DNA from: Paraburkholderia caffeinitolerans
GTDB lineage: Bacteria > Pseudomonadota > Gammaproteobacteria > Burkholderiales > Burkholderiaceae
Assembly: GCF_902859945.1 (NCBI RefSeq)
Contig: NZ_CADIKL010000045.1
Span: forward strand, 1 to 64,000
Length of the DNA stretch: 64,000 nt
Reading direction: 5' to 3'
A program made the translations under genes and the position numbers. The notes below the pieces were generated by a model. The model saw only the letters and a program-made list of their open reading frames with translations, searched no databases and had not been told where the DNA came from. Below are positions 33,195 to 42,534 of this stretch, one piece after another (within the stretch, counting starts at the first letter, position 1; each line of letters opens with the position of its first letter).

Positions 33195-34334
33195 TTAGTT
33201 AGTGTTGCCGTTCGTTGCGCCGAGCGCGCTCTGCATACTGGTGACGCCGGTGACAACGTAAGAGCCGACACCGACACCAATGAACACCGCTGCGGCAATG
33301 CCGAGCAGCACGTAATGGGTGATCCGCGCGTTGCGGCGCACGGCCTCAACGACGCGATCGAGCGAACTGCGCCCGAGCGACTTGATCGCATCCACGAAGT
33401 TGTCACGCCGCTCCGCGTCGGCGATGCGGTCCACAACCTCCGCGGAGAAGATGCCGGTGGCGAAGGCGCGCATGGGCTGTTCAGGCGATGCCTTGAGGCG
33501 GCGCTCCATCATCGACACATGCCAGCGCAGCCACGGGTCGGCATGCCGGCGGACGCGTGCGAGCGCACCGGCGAGCGTCAGGCCGGAGTCGAGCAGACCC
33601 GACAATGAGACGATCAGCAGCGCCGCGCGCAGGTCGCGCCGGTTGCGCCACACCAGCGGCGCGGCGTCGATGCGGTTGCGCAGCGCGCCTGTCCAGCGTT
33701 TGAGGCCGTAGTAGTAGGACGTGACGCCCGCAGCGATCAGCGCGACGTTCAGCAGCCAGTAGTCGTAGCAGTACGTGTCGATCGCGTACAGAAACCTGCC
33801 CGCGGGCATCCACTGGTCGAGTGGGCGCACCTCGAGGACCTGCGGATAGACCATCCCGCCGAAGAGCATGGCCAGACCATACATGTAGCAGAGGAGCACC
33901 ATGGGATACGCCATCTGCATCGCGGTCGTGCTCGACAGTACGCGCTTGGCCGAAGCCGCCATCTCGCACAGGTCAAAGCCGCGACGTGCTGCGTCCTCCT
34001 TGTCGGAAGCAAACGCCAGGTCCAGCAGCGCGTACTCGTCGACTGGCACGAACGGCTTGATCGCGAGCGCAAGCCCGTCGCCCTTTCGCATGCGCTCCTC
34101 CATCGCGTCATACGCAAGCCAGACGATCTGCCGACGATCGCGCGCGCGCTTCTTGAGCACCTGGAGGCGCTCGATCAGCGTCTCGCGGTTGCGCAGGCTC
34201 GTTGCCTGCTCGATGTCCAGACGCGATTCGCGGTAAAAGCCTTCGCGCACCTTCTGGAAACGCCACCGGGCGACCTTGATGCGCTCGGCGCGCGGCAGCC
34301 GCATGCAGATTCCATAAAAGACTCGACCGATCAC
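33195..34334 (-). CDS. pilR: PilR-like inner-membrane pilus assembly protein (GspF family)
   Basis: 379 aa. GTG start at 34334 overlaps the pilQ stop (GTGA) with GGAGG upstream. Two cytoplasmic helical regions alternate with hydrophobic spans near 160-180, 205-225 and 350-375. Polytopic GspF/PilC/PilR type proteins form the platform on which the assembly ATPase works. Gene order pilQ-pilR-pilS matches the IncI thin-pilus cluster. Confidence 0.88.
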   Translation of the reverse strand: MIGRVFYGICMRLPRAERIKVARWRFQKVREGFYRESRLDIEQATSLRNRETLIERLQVLKKRARDRRQIVWLAYDAMEERMRKGDGLALAIKPFVPVDEYALLDLAFASDKEDAARRGFDLCEMAASAKRVLSSTTAMQMAYPMVLLCYMYGLAMLFGGMVYPQVLEVRPLDQWMPAGRFLYAIDTYCYDYWLLNVALIAAGVTSYYYGLKRWTGALRNRIDAAPLVWRNRRDLRAALLIVSLSGLLDSGLTLAGALARVRRHADPWLRWHVSMMERRLKASPEQPMRAFATGIFSAEVVDRIADAERRDNFVDAIKSLGRSSLDRVVEAVRRNARITHYVLLGIAAAVFIGVGVGSYVVTGVTSMQSALGATNGNTN

Positions 34335-36535
34335 GACGGCATCCTCCCGTCACGATCCGGCAGCACCGTGTAGACGCTGAAGGATTTCATCGAACGGTCG
34401 ATAAACCGCGGATCGATCAGCCCCTGCGAGGCCTTGTAGAGCGCGTGCTCGTAGATCGTCTTGCCCGTCATGTCGGCGGAGTCAAATCCCGACACCCGCT
34501 CCTTGCGCCACACCGCCTCCGCGCCACGCCAGTCGCGCACGACGATGCGCTCGAGGAACTCAGGCGTGGGCCGGTACAACTCCATCGCGAGCGTCTGGCC
34601 CTTCGTGCCCCCCGCCACCTTGCCGTCCCGCGCGAAAAGCCCCTTCTTGCGGCAATGTTCGCAGCCGTCGTCGTTGCGGCACGCCATCTTCGACGTGTCG
34701 AGTCCAAACTTCGAGCGCAGCAGGTCAAGCGTCGCAGGGCTCATGACGTCGGCCGCAGGTTTCTTGCAATGTGGGCACAGCATCGGGATCAGCTTTTGAT
34801 TGCCCACTGCGTTGATGAACTTGTCGGATGCCACCTCATCGGCGGCCAGCCGCAGCCGGTCGCCCATTAGGCGCATGAAGACGCCGATGATGCTGTCGGC
34901 ATGGATGGTGGTGCGCACCGGATGGCCGGTCAGGGCAAGCTCAACCACGAGACCCGCGATGGTCGAATCGAGGATTTCCGCGACCGTCAGATCGTCCGGG
35001 TCCATGCGCATGAGCGTGCGGATGATCGTCGCGACCTTGCGCCGGAAATCCTCTTCGGTTTCGTCCAGCCCGCGCGGCACCGACTGGTCCGAAAGCCATG
35101 GCATCGGATACTCGGAAGGCATGCTCACGGCGTACTGCTTCTTGAGTTCGCGTCCATCGACCATGTACGAGAGCGCACGCAGCAACGTGCTCTTGGCCGA
35201 ACCGGTCTCGCCGGAGAGAAGCACGGCACCGCCGCTGACATGGCCCAGCGAATTGATGATCTCAAGCTGGCTGGCCTCAAGCCCCATCGTGTCGGGCATG
35301 CGCACGGTGTAGTTGCGGAAGTTCCCATCGAGGACGCGCATCGCCACGTCGAAACCGCCCATCTGGGGCGCGCTCTGCCAGCGAAGATTGAGCGTGGCCG
35401 TCGCGAGCGCGAGCGGGATCATGGCCGACTGTGGGGCGCTCGGCTGGAAGGCGTTGCCGCTGTTCGTATTGCGCTGTACCAGATCCTGATAGGAGGCGGA
35501 CAGCGCGCGCAGAACGGTCGCCTTCGGCATCCGGCGGTAGGTATAAAGATCGCAGTCGACGCGAAAGCGAACTTCCGCGTCGGACTGGTAATCGCGCGAC
35601 TCCCAGTGCACGTCGCTCGCGTCGTAGCCATGAGCGGCTTCGAACACGTCGCGAAAGAGCGCAATGGCGCGAGAGCCCTCTGGAACGTGATTCGACACAC
35701 GGATGCGCGCGCGGTCGTAGACATCCGCAATGACTGCGGCCGTCGCCACCATCTCCTCACGTACCGAGATATGCGCGCGTTCAAGGTCGCTCAGGTATGT
35801 CGCGTAGAGCGCGGTCTCCTGGAATTCGCGCGTCGCGATCACCACCGCCATGCCCGCCTGCATGTCCACAGCCACGAACTCGCGAAGTGCCTCAGACGTG
35901 ATGCGAAGCGTCGCCTCGGGCGTGGTGTCACACAGGATGCGTTTGAAGTCGGCGAGCGCGTGAACCGAACTCAGCTTCGGCATGCCGACCGGCGTGTACT
36001 CGATGTCGGGAACCGCGAGTGAGTGACCCGTCGCATTGGCGGGCTGTTGTTGGTCGAAGGCCTCATCGCGCGATGCGTCGCTCGCCGCGCTATCCCCCAC
36101 TTCTTCGGACGGCGTCGTTTCGAACGACCGCGCGGGGGCCACTTCGCCCGAAACATCGCCCACAGCCTCCGCGGCGACGCCGTGATATTCGGCTGCCGCC
36201 GGTTGTCCGTTCCGGTCTTCAACATCTTCGACCGCGGGTGTTTCCGTTGCCACAGCACGCGCATCCGGGCCGTACGCCACGGCGGCCGCCGCTGCTTCAA
36301 GCGATTTCACATCGCTCGCGTCCACGTCGGTCACGTCCGCATCACGCAGATACGCGCCGAGCGAACCAGCCGGTGCGCCGGGGCCCTTGCGCGCGGGACG
36401 CGTCGCACCCAGCACTGGCTCCACGGGTGCGGCAGATTCCGAGTCCTCCACGAAGCTACCGCGCCACGCGCGAAGGCGCGCCATCACCCCGGCGCGGGGC
36501 TTCTCGTTGCTTTCCAGATTTCCAAAGAGCGACAT
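34331..36535 (-). CDS. pilQ: PilQ-like assembly ATPase (GspE/VirB11 superfamily)
   Basis: 734 aa. I use the ATG at 36535 (GGGAGA five bases upstream) rather than the GTG at 36538. An N-terminal acidic, low-complexity region of about 170 residues is unusual for the family. The C-terminal ATPase has the Walker A GETGSAKST (about 441-449), Walker B RMDPDDLTVAEILD and the His box TGHPVRTTIHAD. A four-Cys site (LCPHCKK...CEHCRKKG) is typical of GspE-like ATPases. It powers pilus assembly at the inner membrane. Confidence 0.92.
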   Translation of the reverse strand: MSLFGNLESNEKPRAGVMARLRAWRGSFVEDSESAAPVEPVLGATRPARKGPGAPAGSLGAYLRDADVTDVDASDVKSLEAAAAAVAYGPDARAVATETPAVEDVEDRNGQPAAAEYHGVAAEAVGDVSGEVAPARSFETTPSEEVGDSAASDASRDEAFDQQQPANATGHSLAVPDIEYTPVGMPKLSSVHALADFKRILCDTTPEATLRITSEALREFVAVDMQAGMAVVIATREFQETALYATYLSDLERAHISVREEMVATAAVIADVYDRARIRVSNHVPEGSRAIALFRDVFEAAHGYDASDVHWESRDYQSDAEVRFRVDCDLYTYRRMPKATVLRALSASYQDLVQRNTNSGNAFQPSAPQSAMIPLALATATLNLRWQSAPQMGGFDVAMRVLDGNFRNYTVRMPDTMGLEASQLEIINSLGHVSGGAVLLSGETGSAKSTLLRALSYMVDGRELKKQYAVSMPSEYPMPWLSDQSVPRGLDETEEDFRRKVATIIRTLMRMDPDDLTVAEILDSTIAGLVVELALTGHPVRTTIHADSIIGVFMRLMGDRLRLAADEVASDKFINAVGNQKLIPMLCPHCKKPAADVMSPATLDLLRSKFGLDTSKMACRNDDGCEHCRKKGLFARDGKVAGGTKGQTLAMELYRPTPEFLERIVVRDWRGAEAVWRKERVSGFDSADMTGKTIYEHALYKASQGLIDPRFIDRSMKSFSVYTVLPDRDGRMPS

Positions 36536-37302
36536 CACTGTCTCCCGAAGCTTGAGACCGGTTGAGCCATGCTCACGCCCGGCGGCAGCGGCGACGAGAG
36601 GTCACCGAGGGCCGAGCCGGTTATGAGGGTTGAATTCGAGGACGCAGGCGCGTTACTGCTCATCGGTACGCTCCAGGTGCGCTTGCCCTCGGCGACGGTG
36701 ACCGAGAGTCCATCCACGCGGCGTGCGATCCAGCCGTTCAGGAGCTTCTCGCCGACGCGCGCCGGATAGACGGCGCCGTTGTACTCGTAGAGGACGTGCT
36801 GGCCGCTACCGTCGGCATATGCGCCAACGAACGAAACAGCCGACGTACGTGCAGGCGGCACATAAGGCCGCACGACAACCGCTGGGGCGTTCTCCACCGG
36901 CGCGGGTGTCTTCAGCGTCACGGCCGCACTGCTCGCAGCCGCATCACCATCGCCGCGCAACGTGCGCGTGAGCTTGCTGCGCGCGAGGTCGTCGATGTCG
37001 CGGAGGGTAAGGTGCGTTTCACCGGTCGTCGTGGGCATGCTGGACGACACGACTGCCGATGCGGCGCTCGCGTTAGCCTGCCGCGTTGCCTGCGCATCCG
37101 TCGTTGCAGTCGCAACGGGCGGCGCGGGCACGGCGGGCACGGCCACGGAATGCGGACTCGAGGTCGCCACGGCGGCGGCGGGCGCGATCGCCGCAGAGAA
37201 AGACGGCGCCGCAGCGTGCGCGGCCAGGGCAGATGCAAGCAGCGCCACCCCGACGGGAACGGCGCGCGGCAGCGCGAGGCGAAGTGATTTACTGGACGAC
37301 AT
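36535..37302 (-). CDS. pilP: PilP-like pilus assembly protein
   Basis: 255 aa from 37302; the start lies inside the end of pilO (14-bp overlap). A signal-anchor (about 10-28) is followed by an Ala/Pro/Thr-rich linker to about 95. The C-terminal domain (HVLYEYNGAVYPARVGEKLLNGW, shown here in part as YEYNGAVYPARVGEKLL) is the PilP fold that links the secretin to the inner membrane complex. Its partners should be PilN and PilO. Confidence 0.82.
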   Translation of the reverse strand: MSSSKSLRLALPRAVPVGVALLASALAAHAAAPSFSAAIAPAAAVATSSPHSVAVPAVPAPPVATATTDAQATRQANASAASAVVSSSMPTTTGETHLTLRDIDDLARSKLTRTLRGDGDAAASSAAVTLKTPAPVENAPAVVVRPYVPPARTSAVSFVGAYADGSGQHVLYEYNGAVYPARVGEKLLNGWIARRVDGLSVTVAEGKRTWSVPMSSNAPASSNSTLITGSALGDLSSPLPPGVSMAQPVSSFGRQ

Positions 37303-38587
37303 AATATTTGCCCTTCGCAACGAAATGGATGCCCACCTTGCCCAGCTCCTCGGGTGCGGCGGTGTCGAGTTTTACGTTCAGAGATTCGAGGATCATGTTT
37401 GGCGGCAGCGCTGCAAGCAGCGGCGCTTGCCACCGGTAGCCGTCGATCTCCCAGTGCCCTTCGCGCAGCAGTGCGCGATGCCGCTCGCCCGCCGGCGGCG
37501 GTGACGCCAGCAGCGCATGGCTCGGTTCCAGCTTCACCTCATAGCCGAAGCTCTTGAGATCGAAAGGCTTGACCGACATGCGCTGGGGCGGCGTCTGCAG
37601 CATCTCGATGAGTCGCTGTTCATCGGGCCACGTCTTCATGCTCGTGACACTCAGCATGGCCGTGCGTGGCAGTGCCGGGCCGCGCGCATACAGATGCCGC
37701 CCGTCCGGCGCGAACGTCACGGGCAGCATGTCGGCCGGAGCGGTGCGCGCGAAGTCTTCGAACGAGCCGCCCGCGCGCTCATAGGTCAGCGAGCAGAACT
37801 CCGACGACGGGCATTCGGCATGGTTGAACTGCCAGCCCTTGCGATTGGTGTCGATGTAGTCGAGCAACGCCAGCGCATCGGGCGCAAGTTGCGACGCGAG
37901 CGGCGTGCGGCCCGCGAAGACCTGACGCATCGCCTGTTCGTACTGCTGGTCCCAGCTCGGCGCCGCGTTCACGATCGGTGGAGGATTGAGCGCACCCCAC
38001 ATCTGCTTTGCACCGAACCCGGCAATTGCCAGCGCGAGCAGCACCACGATGGAATTCGGAATGCCCGTCGGTACGCGCCCTATGCGGCCAGCCTTTTTCT
38101 GCTGAAGCAACTCCGCCGGGCTGAAAGGCTCATCACCCGCCTCGATCGCGTCGCCCGACACCATGACCGTCAGCGCGAGCCCAAGCTTCGCGCATTGCCG
38201 CGCAATCTCGTCGCGCCGCTTCGCTGCTGACGCCACCGACAACACTTCATCGCGTCGCACCGCGCCACGCACCACGTGTACGAGGTGCACCTGCGCTGCG
38301 TCCTGCATGAGCACCAGCACGGCCGCCTTCGCTTTCACCCGCTCGAGCATCGCGATGCGTGCGGCGCCCGAAAAAAGCTTCACACGGCGCAGGTCGCCGG
38401 TGTCGGGCGCGCAGAAACCGCCGATGAGTTCGGCACCCACCTTCATTTCGACGTAGTGCGTCGCGGAGAAGTCGCCCGCGTATCGCGCGCGGCTTTCCTT
38501 CGCGCCCTTCTCCGGATAGGCGCTCCAGTCGAGGCCGAACGCCAGACGCGAGCGCTTCTCTCCCGGTAGTGGTTCGGTGATATGCAT
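37289..38587 (-). CDS. pilO: PilO-like type IVb pilus protein
   Basis: 432 aa from 38587. The N-terminal cytoplasmic half contains a DVSA/actin-like pattern of pilus PilM/PilO fusions (VKLFSGAARIAMLERVKAKA is abbreviated here to FSGAARIAMLERVK). One membrane span lies near 205-222 (PNSIVVLLALAIAGFG). The periplasmic half has two Cys close together (HAECPSSEFCSLTY). This bitopic layout fits plasmid thin-pilus PilO. It connects the ATPase side to the periplasmic PilP/PilN. Confidence 0.82.
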   Translation of the reverse strand: MHITEPLPGEKRSRLAFGLDWSAYPEKGAKESRARYAGDFSATHYVEMKVGAELIGGFCAPDTGDLRRVKLFSGAARIAMLERVKAKAAVLVLMQDAAQVHLVHVVRGAVRRDEVLSVASAAKRRDEIARQCAKLGLALTVMVSGDAIEAGDEPFSPAELLQQKKAGRIGRVPTGIPNSIVVLLALAIAGFGAKQMWGALNPPPIVNAAPSWDQQYEQAMRQVFAGRTPLASQLAPDALALLDYIDTNRKGWQFNHAECPSSEFCSLTYERAGGSFEDFARTAPADMLPVTFAPDGRHLYARGPALPRTAMLSVTSMKTWPDEQRLIEMLQTPPQRMSVKPFDLKSFGYEVKLEPSHALLASPPPAGERHRALLREGHWEIDGYRWQAPLLAALPPNMILESLNVKLDTAAPEELGKVGIHFVAKGKYYVVQ

Positions 38588-38595
38588 GTCCGCCC

Positions 38596-40212
38596 TTACA
38601 TCGAGGGAACGACGGTTGCGGTCAGCATCACCACCTGGAAGGTGCGCGACTTGTTCCACGTCCCGGTGATACCCGCGAGGCCGCCGTTCGTCGTGCTGTC
38701 AGCGGTGTCGGTGACCGCGCCATACAGCACGACGGTCTGTCCGTCCGACAGCGCGATCGTCTCGTCGTCCTTGCTGCCGATCGTGTGGGCGAGCTGGATC
38801 GCCTGCTGCGTCTGACCCGAACCCGCGCCCGCCGACGTGAACGGACCGTTCTGCTTCGAGCTGTCACGCCAGTACGCGAGCAGGATCTGGTTGTGGTCGT
38901 TGACCGCGGGCAGGATGTGCAGGAAGTCGCCGGTCGTAAGCGTCCCGGGCGTGAGGCCCACCACACCGCTCGACGTGCCGGTAATGCTCCCCGACGAAGG
39001 CGAGGTCGTACGCAGGTAGTCGTCCGACTGGAAGTTCGCCACCGACACAGGCAGGCCGTTGAGCGTCAGCTTCGAGATCGTGTTGTCGGAGACCGTGCGG
39101 CCATACTGGTTCAGGCCGTTGATGACCGCGTTCGTGCCCGAGAACGGCGCATTCGGCTGCAGGACAGAGAGGCCAACGGTGCCGCCGCCCGAGGCAAGCG
39201 AAGTCGGCGAGGTGAAGCTCACCGCCCACTTGGCGAGGCCGCCCTGGATGCTGTTGTAGACGATATCCGCGTTCACACCCGCCTGGCTGCCGCGGTTGAG
39301 CGCGATCTGGATCGTGCGCACACGCAGCATCACCTGGCGCGTGGAGATGGCGTTCTCGCGCTTGAGCATCTCTCCCATGCGATCCGCCGCTTCCTTCGTG
39401 TCATACACGATCACGAGGCGGCTTTGCGGGTTCACGGTAATGCGCCCCATCGGGGACTTCAGCTGGTTGAGCGTTGCCTGGATCGAGTCGATCTGGTCGA
39501 AGTCACCCTTGCGACCGCTCGACGTCATGGCCGAGAACGAGCCGGTGTCCGTGCTCGCACCACCCGTCGACCCGGTCGACTGGTTGCCCGTCGACGTGTC
39601 CGTACCCTTGGACATCCGCGACTCGATCGACACCTTGCCGGGGATCGCTGCGATCTGGTACATGCGCGTGACGAACCGGCTGATGTTGATGGTCGAGCCG
39701 TCAAAGGACCAGTCGAGGCCGAGGTCCTCCGTGACGTCGTGCAGATACCGGCCGACTGCGCACGATTCGCAGGGCTGGTCATACACGGGGATTTCGGACG
39801 TTTTTGTGCCGAAGTTCGCCTGCGCGGTCTTTCCGTCGCTCGACGGTCGTGGAATGAGGCTGTCGCGCGGAATGTACACATCGGGACTCACGCGCACCGG
39901 ATAACCGGACGCATTCGACACCAGTGTCGCGAGCGTTTTCATGTCGAGCTTCGGCGGAAACGTGACCTTCTTCTCGCGGAACACGGCCGGCAGCGTGGCC
40001 TCATACGCAAGGGGCACAGGGCGATCGCCGAGGAACGCGCTCGGCACATCCTCAACGAGCGGAATGCTGTTTCCCGCACCATCGAGCGCGGCGCCCGCCG
40101 TCGCATTGGCGTGGTCATACGCGCCGTTGACATCGCTTTGCATGACGGCACAGCCGGCGAGGACAACGGCAGCCGCGGCGGCGATCAGGGTACGAATGGG
40201 GTAGAGGCGCAT
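38596..40212 (-). CDS. pilN: PilN-like secretin lipoprotein
   Basis: 538 aa from 40212, with AAGGA upstream. The lipobox LAGC (Cys 20) predicts an outer-membrane lipoprotein. N-terminal STN/N0-like regions (LATLVSNASGYPVRVSPDV) precede the secretin domain, which shows VMLRVRTIQIALNRG, a Ser/Gly-rich gate region, and the ending DDETIALSDGQTVVLYG...VVMLTATVVPSM. PilN secretins form the outer-membrane pore for the thin pilus. A Cys pair at PCESCAVG is in the N-domain. Confidence 0.9.
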   Translation of the reverse strand: MRLYPIRTLIAAAAAVVLAGCAVMQSDVNGAYDHANATAGAALDGAGNSIPLVEDVPSAFLGDRPVPLAYEATLPAVFREKKVTFPPKLDMKTLATLVSNASGYPVRVSPDVYIPRDSLIPRPSSDGKTAQANFGTKTSEIPVYDQPCESCAVGRYLHDVTEDLGLDWSFDGSTINISRFVTRMYQIAAIPGKVSIESRMSKGTDTSTGNQSTGSTGGASTDTGSFSAMTSSGRKGDFDQIDSIQATLNQLKSPMGRITVNPQSRLVIVYDTKEAADRMGEMLKRENAISTRQVMLRVRTIQIALNRGSQAGVNADIVYNSIQGGLAKWAVSFTSPTSLASGGGTVGLSVLQPNAPFSGTNAVINGLNQYGRTVSDNTISKLTLNGLPVSVANFQSDDYLRTTSPSSGSITGTSSGVVGLTPGTLTTGDFLHILPAVNDHNQILLAYWRDSSKQNGPFTSAGAGSGQTQQAIQLAHTIGSKDDETIALSDGQTVVLYGAVTDTADSTTNGGLAGITGTWNKSRTFQVVMLTATVVPSM

Positions 40213-40214
40213 GG

Positions 40215-40865
40215 TCAGTCCTTGCAGTTGGCCGCGCGGGCGATCACGCGAATGACGTTGTTGGTGTGCCTGCAAACGCGTGCGGGCGTTCGCATGTGGT
40301 CGGTCGCCTGCATGACCTGCGTGAGCACCGAACGGAAGTCGCCGGTGAACGTCGCGTTGAATTCGACCGGCAGGTCATCGTCGATCTTCCAGGCGAGCTG
40401 CCAGCCCTGGGTCTGCAGCCAGCGGTCGAGCGCGTTGCGCAGGTTGGTGTCCTGCGGGGTGATCGAAAAAGACACCGTGCCTGTCGGTTCGCCGTTCGCC
40501 GCGCCCGGAAGAACCACCGTCTTCACGTCAGCGGATACCGGAGCCGAAGCCTGCGGCGTGGCAGGGGTGATCGGTGCAGCCGAGGCGAGAATCGTCGGGG
40601 CGACCGGGGCCTGGCCAGACACTGGCCCAGCGACTGGCTGCTGACCCGGCGCAGCAGTGCCTGCGCTTGCCGGCTGCGGCGCGGCAGAAGCGCCACGACT
40701 GCCGAGCATCTGCCAGCCATCGCCTGCGGGCGCGGGTACCTTCGACTGGTCGGGCTCGATGGCGGCCGCCGCCATCGTCATGGCGCTACCGAGCGCGAGT
40801 GCAAGCAGGGCCTGCGCAATCGTCCGGGTGCGGGCGCCGGAGTCCTTCGGGAAATGTTTGCTCAT
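40215..40865 (-). CDS. pilL: TcpQ-domain protein (PilL-like)
   Basis: 216 aa from 40865. A signal peptide (ALLALALGSAMTMAAAA) and an Ala/Pro-rich linker are followed by a C-terminal TcpQ domain of about 90 residues: NLRNALDRWLQTQGWQLAWK, VEFNATFTGDFRSVLTQVM, ending CRHTNNVIRVI. TcpQ/PilL proteins help localise and stabilise the secretin. The distance from the ribosome binding site to ATG is long (about 12 bp), so it may depend on coupling with the upstream gene. It is shorter than PilL of IncI plasmids. Confidence 0.8.
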   Translation of the reverse strand: MSKHFPKDSGARTRTIAQALLALALGSAMTMAAAAIEPDQSKVPAPAGDGWQMLGSRGASAAPQPASAGTAAPGQQPVAGPVSGQAPVAPTILASAAPITPATPQASAPVSADVKTVVLPGAANGEPTGTVSFSITPQDTNLRNALDRWLQTQGWQLAWKIDDDLPVEFNATFTGDFRSVLTQVMQATDHMRTPARVCRHTNNVIRVIARAANCKD

Positions 40866-40870
40866 GATTT

Positions 40871-41287
40871 TTAGTGACCCTGCAGGCGTCGGTAGATCGA
40901 ATTGGCGTAGATGAGCTGGCGTGAGCTTGACGTCGCGTTGTACGCGCCGACGGCTTTCCAGGTCGGCCCGAACTGGCGAAAGTTCGAGGCGAGAATCCAC
41001 GTGCCCACGTAGGCGTTCACGCAGGCGTTAAAGAGGTGTTCGCGCTGGATGCCAAAGCGCGCGAGCTTCGGAAGCCACGAGGAGTTGATCTGCATGAGGC
41101 CGATGTCCTCGCTGCCGTTCGCATTGACGTTGATCGCGTTCGCACGCATGCCGGACTCCTGTTGCGCGATCGCGCGCACGAGACGCGGGCTGATATGCCG
41201 GTAGGCCGCAGCATCGTCAATGCAGTCGGCCCGCGTCACTGCGGGCGCGATGAGAAGCGCGATAGCGGGCAGGAGCACGTAGCGCAT
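40871..41287 (-). CDS. lytic transglycosylase (PilT/VirB1-like)
   Basis: 138 aa. Signal peptide followed by the SLT domain: the catalytic Glu in QQESGMRANA, then NGSEDIGLMQINSSWLPKL and NAYVGTWILASN. It cleaves peptidoglycan to open a path for the secretion or pilus machinery. The start codon overlaps the preceding stop (TGATG). In thin-pilus clusters the equivalent gene is pilT (not the twitching ATPase of the same name). Confidence 0.9.
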   Translation of the reverse strand: MRYVLLPAIALLIAPAVTRADCIDDAAAYRHISPRLVRAIAQQESGMRANAINVNANGSEDIGLMQINSSWLPKLARFGIQREHLFNACVNAYVGTWILASNFRQFGPTWKAVGAYNATSSSRQLIYANSIYRRLQGH

Positions 41288-42534
41288 CACGACGCCGCTC
41301 CCACGGTTACCCCTGCGCGCTCGAAGTACTTCACGTCGTGACGGCGCAGCACGCTCACCGTGTTGCCGTCGGCGTTGACGATGAACTGTTCCGCGGTGCC
41401 GTTGAACTTGTAGAAGCGGCCCTTCTGCTCGCCCGAACCCAGGTGATGGACGTCCGCGACGGTGACATTGATAACGGTGGGCGCGAACTTGAAGTACGTC
41501 TGCCCGCCTTCGTCAAATACGGCTTCCAGGTGTGCGGTATTACCGGAGGGGAAGTCGTAGACGGTCCCGGCGTTGCGCGCCACCTCGACGCGGTTCGTCG
41601 CGTCGGCGACAACGAAACGATCTGCACGGTCGATAGTCATCACGCCTGTGCCCGAATCCCACTTCGGATGCAGCGACGTGCCATCGGCGGTTGTGAATTT
41701 CAGGTCCTTCGGCTTCGCTGCAAAACGGATCTGCGTATGCGTGTCGTCGCCATCGCGGATCGCGTTCGCTCCGAAGTACTTCGCGAGCAGCGACTCCGCC
41801 TGCGGCGCAACCGCTGCAGTCTCCGAAGCGGAGCCCGCCGGGTCGGCATGCGTCACCGTTGCGGCCGCGTAGGCCAGCGCACCAGACTTCTCCACGTCAC
41901 GGCGCAGGCGCACATGATGCTTGTCGAAATCGACGTCTGCGTAGAGGCCCGTCTGCGTCATGAGACGGTCAAGCGCGTGCATCCAGTTCTCGCCTTGCTG
42001 CGTCTCGAAGCGGTTGGCCGCCGTCAGATCCACGTCCTTCTGTGCGGACCCGCTCCACCCTTGCGGTACGAGCGCCTTGACGATGGAGCCAACCGGCATG
42101 GTGGCGTTCAGGCTTCGCACAGGCTCGAGCGGGCCACGTTCTCCGACCAGCGCCAGGCGACCGCTAAAGCCGGAAAAGGCAATCGGCTGATCATCGCCTG
42201 CGCCAGGCACTACGCCGTGGCCTCCAATGAAGGCATTTGCGCGGTTCCACGTCGCGACAGCCGGGTGACCCGCGACGCTGAACTGGATCGTGGCCGGCGT
42301 GCCCTCAACCACCACGTAAGGACCTTCCTGATGGCTGCCCGCCACCGAGATCGACTGCCCCGCACGCGGCTGGATGTAGGTCTTCGATCCATCGTTGAAG
42401 ACGAGGGCCGGTCGCTCGGCTATACCGCCCGCGATCTCGTAATCGAAATCGAACGGGTCGGTGTTCGCCGCGAAAGCAACGTGTGCTGCACCGAAGGCGC
42501 ACAACGTCGCGAAAGTAAGAAGCCTGCGCGTCAT
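41287..42534 (-). CDS. VirB9-like periplasmic/outer-membrane protein with duplicated domain
   Basis: 415 aa, signal peptide ending AFA. Two segments resemble the C-terminal beta domain of VirB9: ALVFNDGSKTYIQPRAG near the N-terminus and AVFDEGGQTYFKFAPTVINV near the C-terminus, the latter followed by a VSVLRRHDV end. Between them is a TcpQ-like or secretin N-domain-like stretch (HALDRLMTQTGLYADVDFDK). It could bridge the VirB core and the PilN secretin. Start overlaps the upstream transglycosylase stop (ATGA). The identification is by pattern only. Confidence 0.6.
   Translation of the reverse strand: MTRRLLTFATLCAFGAAHVAFAANTDPFDFDYEIAGGIAERPALVFNDGSKTYIQPRAGQSISVAGSHQEGPYVVVEGTPATIQFSVAGHPAVATWNRANAFIGGHGVVPGAGDDQPIAFSGFSGRLALVGERGPLEPVRSLNATMPVGSIVKALVPQGWSGSAQKDVDLTAANRFETQQGENWMHALDRLMTQTGLYADVDFDKHHVRLRRDVEKSGALAYAAATVTHADPAGSASETAAVAPQAESLLAKYFGANAIRDGDDTHTQIRFAAKPKDLKFTTADGTSLHPKWDSGTGVMTIDRADRFVVADATNRVEVARNAGTVYDFPSGNTAHLEAVFDEGGQTYFKFAPTVINVTVADVHHLGSGEQKGRFYKFNGTAEQFIVNADGNTVSVLRRHDVKYFERAGVTVGAAS

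Noticed and set aside
38785..40644. A 619-aa plus-strand open frame
   Set aside because: It lies antisense to pilN and pilL, whose domains and overlaps are clear; the translation is Arg/His/Val-rich as expected for an antisense shadow in GC-rich DNA.
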